Below, one piece after another: positions 35,740 to 48,359 of a DNA stretch of 64,000 nt. A model generated the notes under the pieces. The model worked only from the letters and a program-made list of their open reading frames with translations. It had not been told where the DNA came from and did no database searches. Numbering within the stretch: the first letter of the stretch is position 1; every line of letters begins with the position of its first letter. Made by a program: the position numbers and the translations under genes. The DNA comes from Helianthus annuus (Eukaryota > Streptophyta > Magnoliopsida > Asterales > Asteraceae), in NCBI RefSeq assembly GCF_002127325.2, contig NC_035436.2, forward strand, positions 21,123,375 to 21,187,374. Reading direction: 5' to 3'.

Positions 35740-38168
35740 AGTGCTTTAATTGTGGTGAACGGGGTCACTTCAAAAGGGAATGTACAAGGCCAGAACAACA
35801 TGGGAACCAAAATCCTTTCAGAAACCAATGCAACCAGCAGAACCAGAACAGGAACAATGAGCGTACATTGATACCTGTCAACAACCAAAGCCAAGCAGGA
35901 CCATCAAATGCCAACCAGGCACTTGTGGTTCAAGTAGATGAAGGATGTGACTGGTCAATTCAGTTGAGTGGTGATACTCCGGATGGAACAGCATGTTTTG
36001 CTGAGGTTGTTAAGGATTTAATTCACACCAGTGGTGGAGAATCTTCCGCCAATGGTGGTGAATCTTCTGAGGATGAAGACTCTTCTGGTTATAGTAGAAG
36101 TTCGGATGAAGAATCCTCGAGTTCAGGTGATGATCATGTGGGTGAGACATCAAGTGCGTCAGTTGATGCAGATATTGATGAGCTTTTGGAGGAAGCTGCA
36201 GCAGGAACAAATAAAAGATCTATTTTGGTGGATCAAGCTGCTTATTCCTCGTCTTCTCTTCATTCAGCCTTTATGGCTAATGTCGACAGTTCATCAAGTC
36301 AGGTATGTGTCGATGAACCCACTGCTGTTAATTGTGATAATTGTGCTAGATTAGATGTTAAATGTGCTGATTTAGAAGCAAACATGTCTGAGTTGCAAGG
36401 CAAACATGATGCTTTACAAGCTAGTTTGTTTGACTTGCAAGACAAACATGTTACATTGAAGGATAAGTGGTGTGAATTGCAAAGCAAACACGAGGCTTTG
36501 TAAGAGAAGTATGATGTGACATTCATTCACAACCAGAAGCTAACCGTGGATTTTTCTAAGTGCACTGAAGCCAACATGTTTTATGAAAACCATGAAAAGG
36601 AGTTTAAATCGGTAATTGAGAAATTAAAGAAAGATAAAACCGAATTAACAAAAATGGTTTCCAGAAAACAAACTGACATTAATTTGTATATAACTCGACT
36701 TGAGATAATGCAAAAGGAAATGGCTTGTGTGAAAACTGAAAGTGAGGCGATCCAACTTAAGCTAGACAGTTATTTGAGCTCTAGCTATGTGTTGGATCAC
36801 ATCATTGATGTTCAGAAAGAGAAACGGGATGTCACATGCATAGGTTACAAGAAATGTCCACCACCTGTGAGACACAATTATGATGCCATGCCTGACGAGG
36901 AGGATAGAACTTTCTTTGAACCATCTGTTCCTCTAGACGTTAAGGAATTTGCAACAGGACTTGGATACAAGAAAGAAGTATCATCAGATTCAGATGTATC
37001 AGCAGATACATGTGTGTCTTCTGCTGAACTGAATCAGGATCCTCCAGTTATTATTGAGGATGCTGATTCTTCTGATGATGAATCTGATGATGCTATCCCA
37101 GCAAAGTCTGATGCGGTAATCAAAAATGAGGACATACCTCTTGAGAATTACATTCTATGTGATCCTCCTGCAAAACCCGCTAAGACTGTTGCAATCGAGT
37201 CCTCGTCTGCAAAAGAGTCAGAGAGTATGAATTTGCTGTACACTCTTGTTGGTGATGAAAAAATTTATTCGGACAAAGATTTTCCTATCAAGAATGTTAA
37301 TCAATCTTTAATAAGTAAAGTCTTTGAAAATTCGACAAGTAAATTTTTGGGAAAGACAGGATCACATGTTACAGTAACACAGTGTCCTCCTATTCCAAAG
37401 GCCGAAGTTCGAAAACAATACGGCAATCAGAAGTTACCAACAGTGCAAAAACAGCAAAATCATACCAAACCCAAAGGAAAATCAACGGCTCAAAGTCAAA
37501 GGAAGCCGAATCAAAAGAAGAACAAAAATGTGAACTTTGTGAAATCAAAGGGAACGGACAAAATAGAAACTTTTGAAACCAAATCTAACTTGGATTTTGT
37601 TAAACAAGCAAAAGTACTAAAAAGAAATGAACCAAGCAGTTCAAAACCTAGTACCTCAGGATCACAAAGTTCATCATCATCGGCAAGACGATCACATGAT
37701 ACTTCGGGGTTTGTTGAACGAAGATCATGTTTTGAATGTGGTACAATTGGACATGTCATTCGAAATTGTCCATATCTTCATAAACAAAAAGGCAAAGTTG
37801 ATGATCCCCGTGACAAAACTGACCGCAAGCGATCTGTTTCTGTAAAACAAGATCCCCGCCTTGTAAAAGAAAGGGAAAAGAAACAGAAACGACAACAGGT
37901 CAAGAAAATTGAAAAAGCGATTAAAACCGATGTGGTTAACAAAACATCTGTTTCTGTAAAACCAGACAATTCAAAAACTTCAGACAGCCATGAAGTTAAG
38001 ATTTTAAAGAATAACACTGGTAAAACAAAACAGACCTGGAAACCAAAAACGGTTAATGAATCAGGGGGACCATCACAATTTACAAATCATCAAAGAAAAG
38101 AAGTTATTGTTGTTGATGAAAATGGAAGACCCAAGACCACAATGGCTTGGGTCCCCATCTCCAACTAA
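35628..38168 (+). pseudogene. Copia Gag C-terminal extension (element C)
   Basis: Continues Gag after the shift: CCHC knuckle CFNCGERGHFKREC (about 35740), acidic/serine-rich linker, and heptad-like coiled coil (ELQGKHDALQASL). A TAA falls at 36501-36503, and the same frame resumes at 36516. That part has more coiled coil, a conserved CIGYKKCPPP block, basic linker, a second knuckle CFECGTIGHVIRNC, and GRPKTTMAWVP before the stop at 38168. The very long Gag with two knuckles fits a SIRE/Maximus-like lineage (inference). Confidence 0.8.
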
Positions 38169-38182
38169 TCAAGTGAGTTCAT

Positions 38183-41100
38183 GTGCAGGGTGTTCCAAGA
38201 GGAACTATCAGTAGCCAATGGATTGTTGATAGTGGGGCATCCAGGCACATGACAGGCGACATGAAGCTTCTCTACGACGTCAAATCTATTAGAGGAGGTT
38301 ATGTTGCTTTTGCTGGAGATAAGGGCGGATATATTACGGGTGAAGGAATGATATCCAACGGGATTGTCAGCTTTGACAAGATCAAATTTGTGCAACAACT
38401 TGATCACAATCTTCTTAGCATTTCTCAAATCTGTGATAAGCAGTTCTCAGTACACTTTGATGCTAATGGATGTTATGTGCTGAAACCCGGCTTCAAAATT
38501 CCTAAAGAATGGATTCTCTTGTCTGCTCCAAGGATAAATGATTTGTATGTCCTTGATATGAGCCAAGCTATCACAACGTCTGCACAAGTAACTTGTTTCG
38601 TTTCCAAAGCCATAGAAAAAGACTCAATCTCTTGGCACAGACGAATGGGTCACATTCACTTACGCAAAATGAATCATTTGGTGTCAAATGAATTGGTGAA
38701 TGGTGTTCCTCTTAAAAATTTCCATCTTCAAGACGTCTGTGTTTCGTACCAGAAAGGAAAACAAACGAAGAAGCGACACCCTACAAAGAAGATCAACACG
38801 GTGGCAGTTCCTCTTGAACGTTTGCACATGGATTTGTTCGGTCCTGTCAAGCATAAAAGCATTCGGAATGATCAATATTGCCTCGTGATAACTGATGATT
38901 ATTCAAGATTTTCTTGGGTGGCGTTCATGGCACACAAGAGTGAAACCTTTGGAATTATCAAAAACTTAATCGTTCAGATTGAGAATTTGTATAAATTGAA
39001 GGTTGGGCGGATACGTAGCGACAATGGTACTGAATTTAAGAATCATGCCATGGAGGAGTTTTTCACTTCAAAAGGTATTCTTCACGAATTTAGTGCAGCA
39101 TATACTCCTCAACAGAATGGCGTCGCTGAACATAAGAACCGCACATTGATCGAGACTGCTAGGACAATGTTGGTAGAGTCGCAGTTGCCCATTCCATTCT
39201 GGAGTGAAGCTGTGGCCTCTGCATGTTATACGTTGAACCGAGTCCTTACGGTCAAAAGGCACAACAAGACCTATTATGAGCTTCTTCACAAACGGAAACC
39301 AGATTTGTCGTATCTTGAACCGTTTGGAGCTCCGTGCACAATAATCGATCCTAATGGAAAGTTTGGGGCAAAAGCAATTGAGGGATACTTTCTTGGGTAT
39401 GCCACCCCGAACTTAAGAGTCTGGAATCTAGAGACTAAAAGGGTCGAGGAATGGTCTGAGGTCAGAGTACAAAGGCACACTTTGCCAGTCAAATGTCCTG
39501 GTCAGCCTTGGATGTTTGAGTACGATGACTTTTTCAATTCGATCAATGTTGAAGCCGTTGAAGAAAATGTTGCGGCAAGGATGTTTTTCGAGAGTGACAA
39601 TGCAACAGTTTCACCGGTGGTTCGTCCAATTCTTGTCAATCAAGAACCATCTTCGGTGAACAACAATGCTCTCGACAATGAGGATTTTCACGATGCTGCC
39701 GAGTTGAACGAATCTTCAGAGGATGATGAATTTCTAGATGCAGATCAAGAGGCTCCAACAACAGCAGTTCATGGTACTTCAGAGGGTACTCCGCCAGTGG
39801 ATGCCCCTAGAACAGTTGAAGCTACTGCATCATCCTCTTCGTCAATTTCGGGTATTGATTTAGTTGTTGATCTCAACCTCAACAACCTGGGTACAAACAT
39901 TCCAGTTCGAGATAATCCTGAAACAAGGATTCATAATACCCATCCTCAACAAAACATCATCGGAAATGTGCAAAGTGGCATTCAAACGAGAAACATGTTG
40001 CGGAACAACAACAATGCAGGCTTGTATGCAGCAATTCGAGAATCCGAGCAACAAAACGATTGGTCTTTCGCGTGTTATGTCTCACAGGAAGAACCAAGAA
40101 CTTGGAAAGAAGCTATGAAAGATAACTCTTGGGTTGAAGCAATGCAGGAAGAACTGCAACAATTCCAGAAGCTAGGTGTCTGGAAACTCGTAGAGAAACC
40201 TGCTGGTTACAAGAAGATTGGTACCCGTTGGGTGTTTAAATGCAAAAAGGATGACCGTGGAGTTGTTATTCGGAACAAAAGCACGTTTAGTCGTTCAAGG
40301 TTTTCGTCAGATAGAAGGGATCGATTACAACGAAGTGTATGCACCAGTTGCACGTCTGGAAGCAATTCGGATCTTTCTTGCCTATGCGTCCTTCAAAGGA
40401 TTCAAGGTTTATCAGATGGACGTCAAAAGTGCATTCTTACATGGTGTGGTTGAAGAAGAGGTGTACGTCGAACAGCCTCCAGGTTTTGAAGATCCTATCC
40501 ATCCCGATCGGGTTTGGTTGCTTAACAAAGCTCTCTATGGTCTACATCAAGCACCGCGAGCTTGGTACGCAACCTTATCTAATTATCTGCTGGAGAATGG
40601 TTTTCACAGAGGTCTTATCGATTGTACCCTCTTCATCAAAGAACAAGATGGAGATCTTCTACTGGTACAGGTATACGTTGATGATATTATTTTTGGTTCT
40701 ACTAATGATGTTTTGTGTAGGAATTTCGAGCGTATTATGCAGGATAAATTCGAGATGAGTGCTATGGGGGAAATTCTTGGGCCTACGGGTGCAACAAACT
40801 GAGTCTGGGATATTCATCCATCAGACTAAATATGTTGGTGACATCTTGAGCCGGTTCCAGATGTCTGATGCAACGCCCATCGGTACCCCATTGCCACTAA
40901 ATCACGGAATTACTCCAGACTTGAAGGGTGAATCTGTTAGCCCCTCATACTACCGTGCAATGATCGGATCTCTTATGTACCTCACAGCATCAAGACCAGA
41001 TATAATGTACCCAACGTGCCTTCTTGCCAGATATCAAGTTAACCCGAAGGCCTCACATCTTGCAGCTGTAAAAAGGATTTTTCGTTATTTGAAGGGTTGC

Positions 41101-41613
41101 CCTGACACCGGTCTATGGTACCCTAGGGATAATAACTTTGACTTGATCGCTTTCAGTGATTCTGATTTTGGCGGATGCAAAATCGACGGCAAATCCACAA
41201 CGGCTGGATGTCAGTTTTTGGGAAATCGCCTAGTCACATGGCAGTGCAAGAAGCAGACATGCGTCGCTACATCAACATGCGAAGCTGAATACATTGCTGC
41301 CTCGAGTTGTTGCTCCCAAGTTCTTTGGATCCAACAACAATTACGCGACTACGGTTTTGAATTCCTAACTACGCCTATTTATGTTGATAATTCTGCTGCA
41401 TTACAGATCACTAGAAATCATGTGCAGCATTCAAAGACCAAACACATCGAAATCAAATATCACTTCATACGTGATTGCTTTGAGAAAAGGCTAATCGATG
41501 TTGTTAAGGTCCACACCGATGACCAACGTGCCGACCTTTTTACCAAAGCATTTGACAAATCACGATTTGACTTTTTATTATTGGTAAACGGCGTTAAGGT
41601 CAAGCAAGAGTAA
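38183..41613 (+). pseudogene. Copia Pol: protease, integrase, RT, RNase H (element C)
   Basis: Domain order is that of Ty1/copia. Protease has DSGAS (about residue 20). The pre-integrase zinc region has WHRRMGH but reads CVSYQKGK, losing the second cysteine of the usual CxxC. The integrase core has its three acidic residues (HMDLFG, RSDNGTEF, NGVAEHKNR). RT has [10 protein letters not shown] and the YVDD catalytic motif. RNase H contains TSTCEAEYIA. The frame shifts near 40280 and again near 40770. All domains are recognisable but one protein cannot be made. Confidence 0.9.
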
Positions 41614-43317
41614 AACCAACATCGGAAAATAATTTTTGTAAATATCGTTGTGTTTAAATTTGTCTTAGTTTATTGATTTTAGGGGGAGTAAATCCAAATT
41701 TGAAAATACAAAAACATCGAAAAATTTAAAAACACAAAAACAATAGAAAAACAAAAATGAGTTTCCTGGCGAGCAAAAGAGAAAATGATAGTACATCAGT
41801 GGTCTATCCAAACCTCTTTAAACCTTAAATGAAAAACGATAAGCAGCTCTATATAAGATGTATCGGTAGGCTCACAATCATTTTAAAGTGTGCAGGGTGA
41901 TATAAACTTAAATCGACTGAAGACCAGGTGGGAACCATTCATTGGCATATGGTCTTAGTACCGAAATTTCGTTTGATAGATTACCGAGGTTCTGAGATAT
42001 TCGGTCTTTATGCTGCTTATCATCTGGGTATCATGGTTGTTTCTTTTACTGAAAAACAACGGGGACGCAAGTCTATATCTTCCATGATACTATACATACA
42101 TGTACATATTGCATTCGACCTCAATAAGTGATAAACAATCACATGTCCAAACAAATAAGTCATAAAATATCACATTTATCCGGGAGTCAAGTTCGTCTCT
42201 CTGCTGTACGAAAGTACTGACCTGTTCACGGACTTGCTCCTGTGCCCTCATGCATCGAAAATCAAGTTCCTCATCAATAAGTGATTATATCACATAGGGC
42301 TTGTTTTTAAATCAAAATAAGTGAGAATCTCACATCATATACGGTCAAACAGATGATAATCGGTATACTCACCGGTAAGATGAACCCTCGTGCATACCTT
42401 GATACGGGAATGTGTCGTGATGTGGATGAACATCGGTCGGTAAGTATAAATCATACCTTAATGTATCCCCTAGTCATGATTACATCTGATAAGTTGAGCT
42501 TATGTGGACAACAATACCGATAATCGTTATAGGATGCTTATCTAAATATTAACTAACTGAACAACAAGAGCGTTTTGGCATGACCGTACACTGATATGAT
42601 TCTCTTACCCTCGAAACTCGCAAAAAGAATGTCTGTAAATATTTATTTACTGCTTTCAGTCTTTACTTTCGAAAAATTCAAAAATACCAAAAAGATTTTA
42701 GGTGTGTTTTAGTATAAACTTTCTAAAAGCCAAAAAGATTTTATTTCTGTCTTATTTTCGATCGTACGATGTTGGAGCTCGAGTCTTCGTTACCTGAAAC
42801 CTGACTGAAAACCGAATTGACTAAATCTTCATAAACGATCGAAATTTGCAAGTTTTGAAAGTTAGAAGCTAAATTGATAAATTTATTAAACTTTCAAACT
42901 GTCGAACGGTGTTTGATTGAAATATGGTCATACGTGTGTCGTTTGTTTATACTAACTATATTCCAAGCAGTTGTTCTCATTACGCGTTTAGATTTCTTGC
43001 ATGTGCAGATTCTAAAGGCAAGGAGAACATGGTCGATGACAAGCTTCGGAATGAAGACACGACGTGAAGGCACTCAAAAGATGAAGATGATCGAGTTGCC
43101 GCTGTCCATCATCAACACCACAAGGATCTCAAGTTCTAATGATCAAGTCTTTCACGAGCATAACTCAAGGGGGAGCTTATGTTAAGGGGGAGTTTGTCAA
43201 CACATTTCCTATATGATACGGGGAGTTTGTTGATACACTTTCTGCTTTCAAGACGTGAAGACTTTGAAGATCCTCTGACATAGAAGACATGAAAGGCGAA
43301 TCTCGCGAGTAGCGTCC
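41614..43317 (+). other. 3' region of element C without a pol-like gene
   Basis: About 1.7 kb between pol and the 3' LTR. No envelope-like frame with clear support. Direct repeats on AATAAGTGATAA/AATAAGTCATAA occur at 42120-42330. Its right part (43165-43317) holds several G-rich tracts of the form GGGGGAGTTTG, followed at 43190 and 43219 by LTR-start-like sequence. Confidence 0.6.
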
Positions 43318-43328
43318 AAGGGGGAGTT
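43318..43328 (+). other. Polypurine tract of element C
   Basis: AAGGGGGAGTT immediately precedes the LTR start TGTTGATACATG at 43329. Confidence 0.85.
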
Positions 43329-43973
43329 TGTTGATACATGTTTGTTGACGCGACTCGATGCGACGTGATTCGATCAAAGCACACGACTTTCCTCCGTCGT
43401 GTACAAGATCAAACATGGGCCAAGATGGATAAAGGACTTAGATTTAGTCCATGGGCTGAAACAAGACATGGGTTTAAACCAAAGACGGCAAAACAGAAGA
43501 TGGGCCTTACACTTTGGGCCAAAGCCCAATCTCGGCGAAACAAAACTGGAAGTCGACGAAACAGAATGTTTCGTCGACATGGATTCCCTTTCGTCGACCA
43601 AGATTCCATTTCGTCGAGAATATTGTGTTTCGCCAAGTTTCTGATTCGCCAAGTCTGATTCGTTGAGATAGTTCTGTTTCGTGGTGTCTGTGACTATATA
43701 TAGTCAGTCTGTGGATAAGAAAAAGGGAGAACACAGAGAGCACAAACACACACACACACGAGAGAACTTAGAGAGTTTATAGAATACATCTGTAAACATT
43801 GAGCTTGTAACTGATCTTTTCATACGTATTAATACAGAGGTGTTAATCGGTGAATATTGTGTGTCGTTTATTTGCGTGTTCTATCTCGGTTTGCTATCTC
43901 GGTTGGATTCCGCACAACCGGGGTGGTTTGTATACAAGGTTTAGGCGACTAGATCCTCCTAGCCGGACCTACA
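43329..43973 (+). mobile_element. 3' LTR of Ty1/copia element C
   Basis: A 645-bp LTR, partner of 32648-33303, ending CCTACA and followed by the TSD AACCT (43974-43978). Confidence 0.95.
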
Positions 43974-43978
43974 AACCT

Positions 43979-45205
43979 TGAGGTCATAAAAGCAGTTTTG
44001 GAAAAGACTAGTGTGGAAGGAGTTTAAAAATACTGTGAAGTACATGTGTAGCTATTTTGCAGAGGTGACAACTTCAGTCAATTCGTTACGAGTGGGTCGA
44101 TCTGAGTTGTGTTATATATCAAATTGGGTCATATAAAAGGTTAACTACAAAGGGGAATGAGTCAAAATAGTTGAAAGTTTCAGTCATCCTTTTTTAGTTT
44201 ATACACCTTTGTGTATCATTTTATTTAAAAATGTAGATTATTATGTAGTGTTACCGTTACATTGTCGTTCGTGTATCATAACTGGTACATTGATTAAGTA
44301 TAAGAGATGTACAAAAAGGTGTTTGCGGGTCTACCAACTTGTTTTGACCCATTCCAGAAAGGGACTAGTTTCGACCCTACTGTTTTGTTTAATGGGTATG
44401 GAAAAAGCTTTTGATCCCACGCCAAATGCAAAAAAAAAATAAAAAAAAATAATAAATTGATGTTAGATGAATATAATTCGAGCAGAATGAGAATGACAAA
44501 GAAAATGGTATGAATACCCCATGTTAGTTACGGAAGGAAAAAAAGAAAAAGAAGCTACAAGGTGAAGAAATTTCGATAGATTGATTTGTAATCTAATATG
44601 GTTATAATGGTGTTGTTGCCTGGCCAAGAACAAATTCGGTAACTTCCTCTAAAATTTGTTAGATTTCCTGATTTCTGAGTTTTATGGTTTTGAAGGATGA
44701 TGAAGATAGATCATAAAAATGACTTGATAAAACGAAAATGGTTAACATACAGAAACATATATACTCGAATACATAAACGGTGGTAACCGCTATTCTAACT
44801 TATACTAGGAAATAATAATAATAATAACACTATCTAGCTTATAACTATATATATAAATATATATAGATATATATATATATCTAACAAAATTCCGATCCGT
44901 TGAACTTTCAAGTTTAATATTTGTGTGTTTTTCCGCCCATTTTTGGGTATTTTTGAAATACCTGGTCGGATTGTATCTGAGTGTGTATGAACCCGCAACT
45001 AAAGGGCTGTTCTAAAAGCACTTACGAACAAATGCAAATAAAACAAATAAAAAAGTTAATATTTCGTTTTAAAAAGAAGGTATAAATTAACATTTTTTTT
45101 ATAATTATCAGTTTTTGAATTACAAGATTGGTTGCAAATAAATTTAGAAATCTATCATTGGTTTTCGAAAAGGGTATAACTTACTTACCATTGTATTTAT
45201 AAATA
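43979..45205. repeat. U5 array spacer right of element C
   Basis: Continues the unit split by element C. It shares CGAGCAGAATGAGAATGACA with 8080 and 10600 and the GAACCCGCAACTAAAGGG module with 8360. Also AT-rich microsatellite runs at 44812-44880. No gene. Confidence 0.65.
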
Positions 45206-45207
45206 AA

Positions 45208-45245
45208 GTAGGTTATCCTCGTGAATACTCACGGGGTTGGAGTTG
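45208..45245 (-). mobile_element. Decayed Helitron 3' end
   Basis: On the minus strand a hairpin (CCCGTGA-GTAT-TCACGAG, one mismatch) lies just before ATAACCTAC. It matches the large Helitron's terminus ATAACCTAG except for the last base, and it too is followed by TTTATT. The element body would lie to the right, but I could not find a convincing 5' end. Confidence 0.5.
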
Positions 45246-45962
45246 GACCATATACAACAAATGGAAAATAAAAAAAACTACCTATAGCCACCCAAACATA
45301 ATACAAAACAACAATTAATTAATAAGTTAATATATAGCCTATAATAATATTTAATTATCAATAGTCTAATTATAAAAGTAAAGAAAATTTGATGCTTCGT
45401 TATCGTGACTTTTATCAATTCAACTGCTTCCTTTATCATTTCAAACGGTGTATCCGTTTTATCATTCAAACAACGTATTCATTCATCATGTGGTGATTCT
45501 TTAACAGTTGCGACGATTGCAACGACAGCAATGTTATATTGTATATATAAAATATAAATGTTTGATATATGTATTAGGAAGAGGGGCGTGCCAAGCTGTG
45601 CGAAGGGGATGAAAATTAAATGTTAGTTGCGCGAGGAAGTTGATTGTTGGTGACCTCATTTGCTTTTTGTAGTAGTTATAGGTAATATATAATAATCCGC
45701 TGTGTGAAGTTGTTATATTGGTTCACATTTAATTTGATATGTTGGTTATGTGTTGGGGGACATAATCTATTCGATACAATTTACGATTGTATGGCATACA
45801 TAAATTTATAAGGTAATTTAACTCATTTCTTTAACTTGTCATAGGACACAAGTCTATATTCACTGTGTTCAGTTCGACTCAAAGAAGATTCAACAACTCA
45901 GACATGTCTAAATTGCAATAGCTACAGTTAAATTTAACTTATTTCATGTCACAACATAAAGA

Positions 45963-46012
45963 AAAGGCGAAAGAATAGTTCAGTTTGTGCTCACTACATG
46001 TCTGCATACATT
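45963..46012 (-). pseudogene. U5 snRNA pseudogene, 5' half only
   Basis: Matches only the first part of the U5 RNA, from its 5' end through the loop I CGCCUUUU. The 3' side of stem I, the Sm site and the 3' hairpin are missing. A TATA-like sequence (TATAAAAAA) survives near 46030, but no USE is recognisable upstream. Confidence 0.8.
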
Positions 46013-46379
46013 TCAACATAACAGTCATTTTTTATAAACCCATCGTTCGCACCCCTTGAAAATATTTTCTAGGTCCGACACTGATCTCTCATTCCCTTAC
46101 CCACCAGCCCAGCCTCTCTACCTTGTGTTTTATTCACCTTTCCAACTTTTTTTAAAAACAAAAGAAAGATAATTTAATAGCATTTCAAAACATATAGCAA
46201 CCTTTTGTTTTAAAAGTTGATGTAACGGTTACATTTTAAGCTACAGTCATCACATTTGAGTTGGAAGTTATAGCTCATACACATCCACAAACAATGATTT
46301 TTTTTAAATGTAGTTATAAATAAATGATATAAATCAACCTTACTTTTATAGCTATCAATTTTAAACTAGAAGATTGGTT

Positions 46380-46507
46380 GGAGCCTTCTGTTATAGAATC
46401 GCGCTCTCCAAATATAAGTGTATACCATTTGATGTAACGAGCACACGGTATTCTTTAGTAAAAGGCGAAAGAATAGTTCGCTTTGTGCTTACTACATGGC
46501 TGCATAT
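46380..46507 (-). ncRNA. U5: U5 spliceosomal snRNA, copy 6
   Basis: Loop I is intact. The Sm site is interrupted (AUAUUUGG) and one stem I pair is A-C. The 3' hairpin sequence has changed (GAUUCUAUAACAGAA) but still folds. USE ATCCCACATCC at 46573-46583, TATA-like TATTAAAAA near 46529-46538, 3' box AGTTTAA present. Promoter looks usable; the RNA may be impaired at Sm binding. Confidence 0.78.
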
Positions 46508-46910
46508 CCTCCAACCATACCGACTGCCTTTTTTAATACTTCCTTCATCAATCTCTCCTTCTGTTACCCAGCGGATGTGGGATTAATTGATAACCTTCTC
46601 ACCTTATGTTCTATACACCTCTGGAACTCCCTAACCAAATTAGAACAAGAAAAATAAATGGTCAAATGACAAAGAAAGCGGCGGCAATTGGCGTATCAAA
46701 AGCCAAAATGAAGAAAAAGAAACAAATTCTTGAAAATAATTTGAGCTGGATGAGGCCTGGCCAAGAACAAGTTAGCTAAGGTGACTTCATCGCAACCTTT
46801 GTTCAACTTTCAAGTTTGATGATTATTTGTGTAGTTTTTAGTTCCAACGCCACTAACTGAGCTTGAATAACTTTGTTATATATTTACAAAAGCTACACTG
46901 AAAATTGGAT

Positions 46911-47038
46911 GGAGCCCTTCTAACAGAAGATGCTCTTCAAAAGTAGTTGTATGCCATTTAATGTATAACTAGCACAAGGTATTCTTTAGTAAAAAGCGAA
47001 CAAATAGTTGGTTTTGTGCTCGCTACATGGCTGCATGC
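46911..47038 (-). pseudogene. U5 snRNA pseudogene, copy 7
   Basis: Full-length match but with damage where U5 is invariant: loop I reads CGCUUUUUACU, the inner stem no longer pairs, the Sm region is ACUUUUGA, and no USE is found upstream. A relic. Confidence 0.85.
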
Positions 47039-47151
47039 CTTTCAATTTAACATTGTACAATTATCAAATTTGAACTAGTATACTGGCTGTAAAAAAAAAT
47101 TCAAATTTTTTTTACAAAACAGGTAAAAGAAATTTAACTAGAAGATTGGTT

Positions 47152-47279
47152 GGAGCCCTTCAATAACAGAAGAAGCTCTCCAAAAATAAGTGTATGCCAT
47201 TTGATGTAATGAGCACACGGTATTCTTTAGTAAAAGGCGAAAGAATAGTTCGCTTTGTGCTCACTACATGGCTGCATAC
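47152..47279 (-). ncRNA. U5: U5 spliceosomal snRNA, copy 8
   Basis: Loop I, stem I (GAGCAC/GUGCUC), Sm site AUUUUUGG and a well-paired 3' hairpin are intact. USE ATCCCACATAG at 47345-47355 (one mismatch); TATA-like AATAAAAAC near 47302-47310; 3' box AGTTAAA. Starts only about 110 bp from pseudogene copy 7, the closest spacing in the array. Confidence 0.88.
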
Positions 47280-47961
47280 CTTACAACATTGCCAACTGCA
47301 GTTTTTATTACTACCTTAACTCTTGTCTCTTTTTCTTACTCTCCCTATGTGGGATTGATAAGCCACTCACCCTGGATTATTATGTGATAATGTTATTGTA
47401 ATAATATTGTTCAATTTGTATAACCATATATACCTAATAATGAAGCATAAATCTTGACCAAAAGGTGCTTGCGGGTCTACTAAACTTGCTTTGATCCGTA
47501 CCAAAAAGGGACGGGTTTGAGCCGACTATTTTACTTTTGACCTTTTCAAAACACCAAATCCCCATAACCATTCCACTATACGCTTTTTGCCTGGGAAAGA
47601 CTTACCTTAACCACTAGGTTGAGGAGCACCGATACTGTGAAGCCAATTACTGGACTTTGCGCCATTGCTATTTTGTGTAAAAACATACATGTACCAAACA
47701 TTCCTAAAAGTAGATTTTCGACTAAAGGGTGTTGTTATTGTGGATATTTAACCTTTTTTGTATCAAGATCTGAAAGAAACAAATTTGTTGTTGGTGCATG
47801 GCATAAAACAAGTTAGGTGACTTCGTCTCATTCTGTTAACCTTCAAGTTTAGCATTTGTGTAATTTTTACAACAGGTCATAAACGAGCGTGTCTGAATAT
47901 ATTTGAACACAGTACTAAATGTTCTAAAAGTAACTACCAATTTTAAACTAGAAGATTGGTT

Positions 47962-48089
47962 GGAGCCCTTCATTAATAGAGGAAGCTCTCCAAAAATAAG
48001 TGTATGCCATTTGATGTAACGAGCACACGGTATTCTTTAGTAAAAGGCGAAAGAACAGTTCGCTTTGTGCTCACTACATGGCTGCATAC
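47962..48089 (-). ncRNA. U5: U5 spliceosomal snRNA, copy 9
   Basis: All RNA elements are present. One inner stem pair is changed to G-U (GUUCUUU). USE ATCCCACATCA at 48154-48164; TATA box TATATAAA near 48111-48118; 3' box AGTTTAA. A 146-bp AAT microsatellite lies about 20 bp upstream of the USE. Confidence 0.9.
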
Positions 48090-48182
48090 AATACACATAT
48101 ACCAACTGCCTTTATATAACTACCTTTCTCCATCTCTCCTTGTTTCACTCGGCTGATGTGGGATCAATATATTCAATATTTC

Positions 48183-48330
<148 letters not shown>

Positions 48331-48359
48331 GAGTTAAACCTTTGTTTTTGATAAATCCA

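Noticed and set aside
41614..43317. Envelope-like gene downstream of copia pol
   Set aside because: No frame longer than about 100 residues and no signal peptide or membrane segment that I could support.
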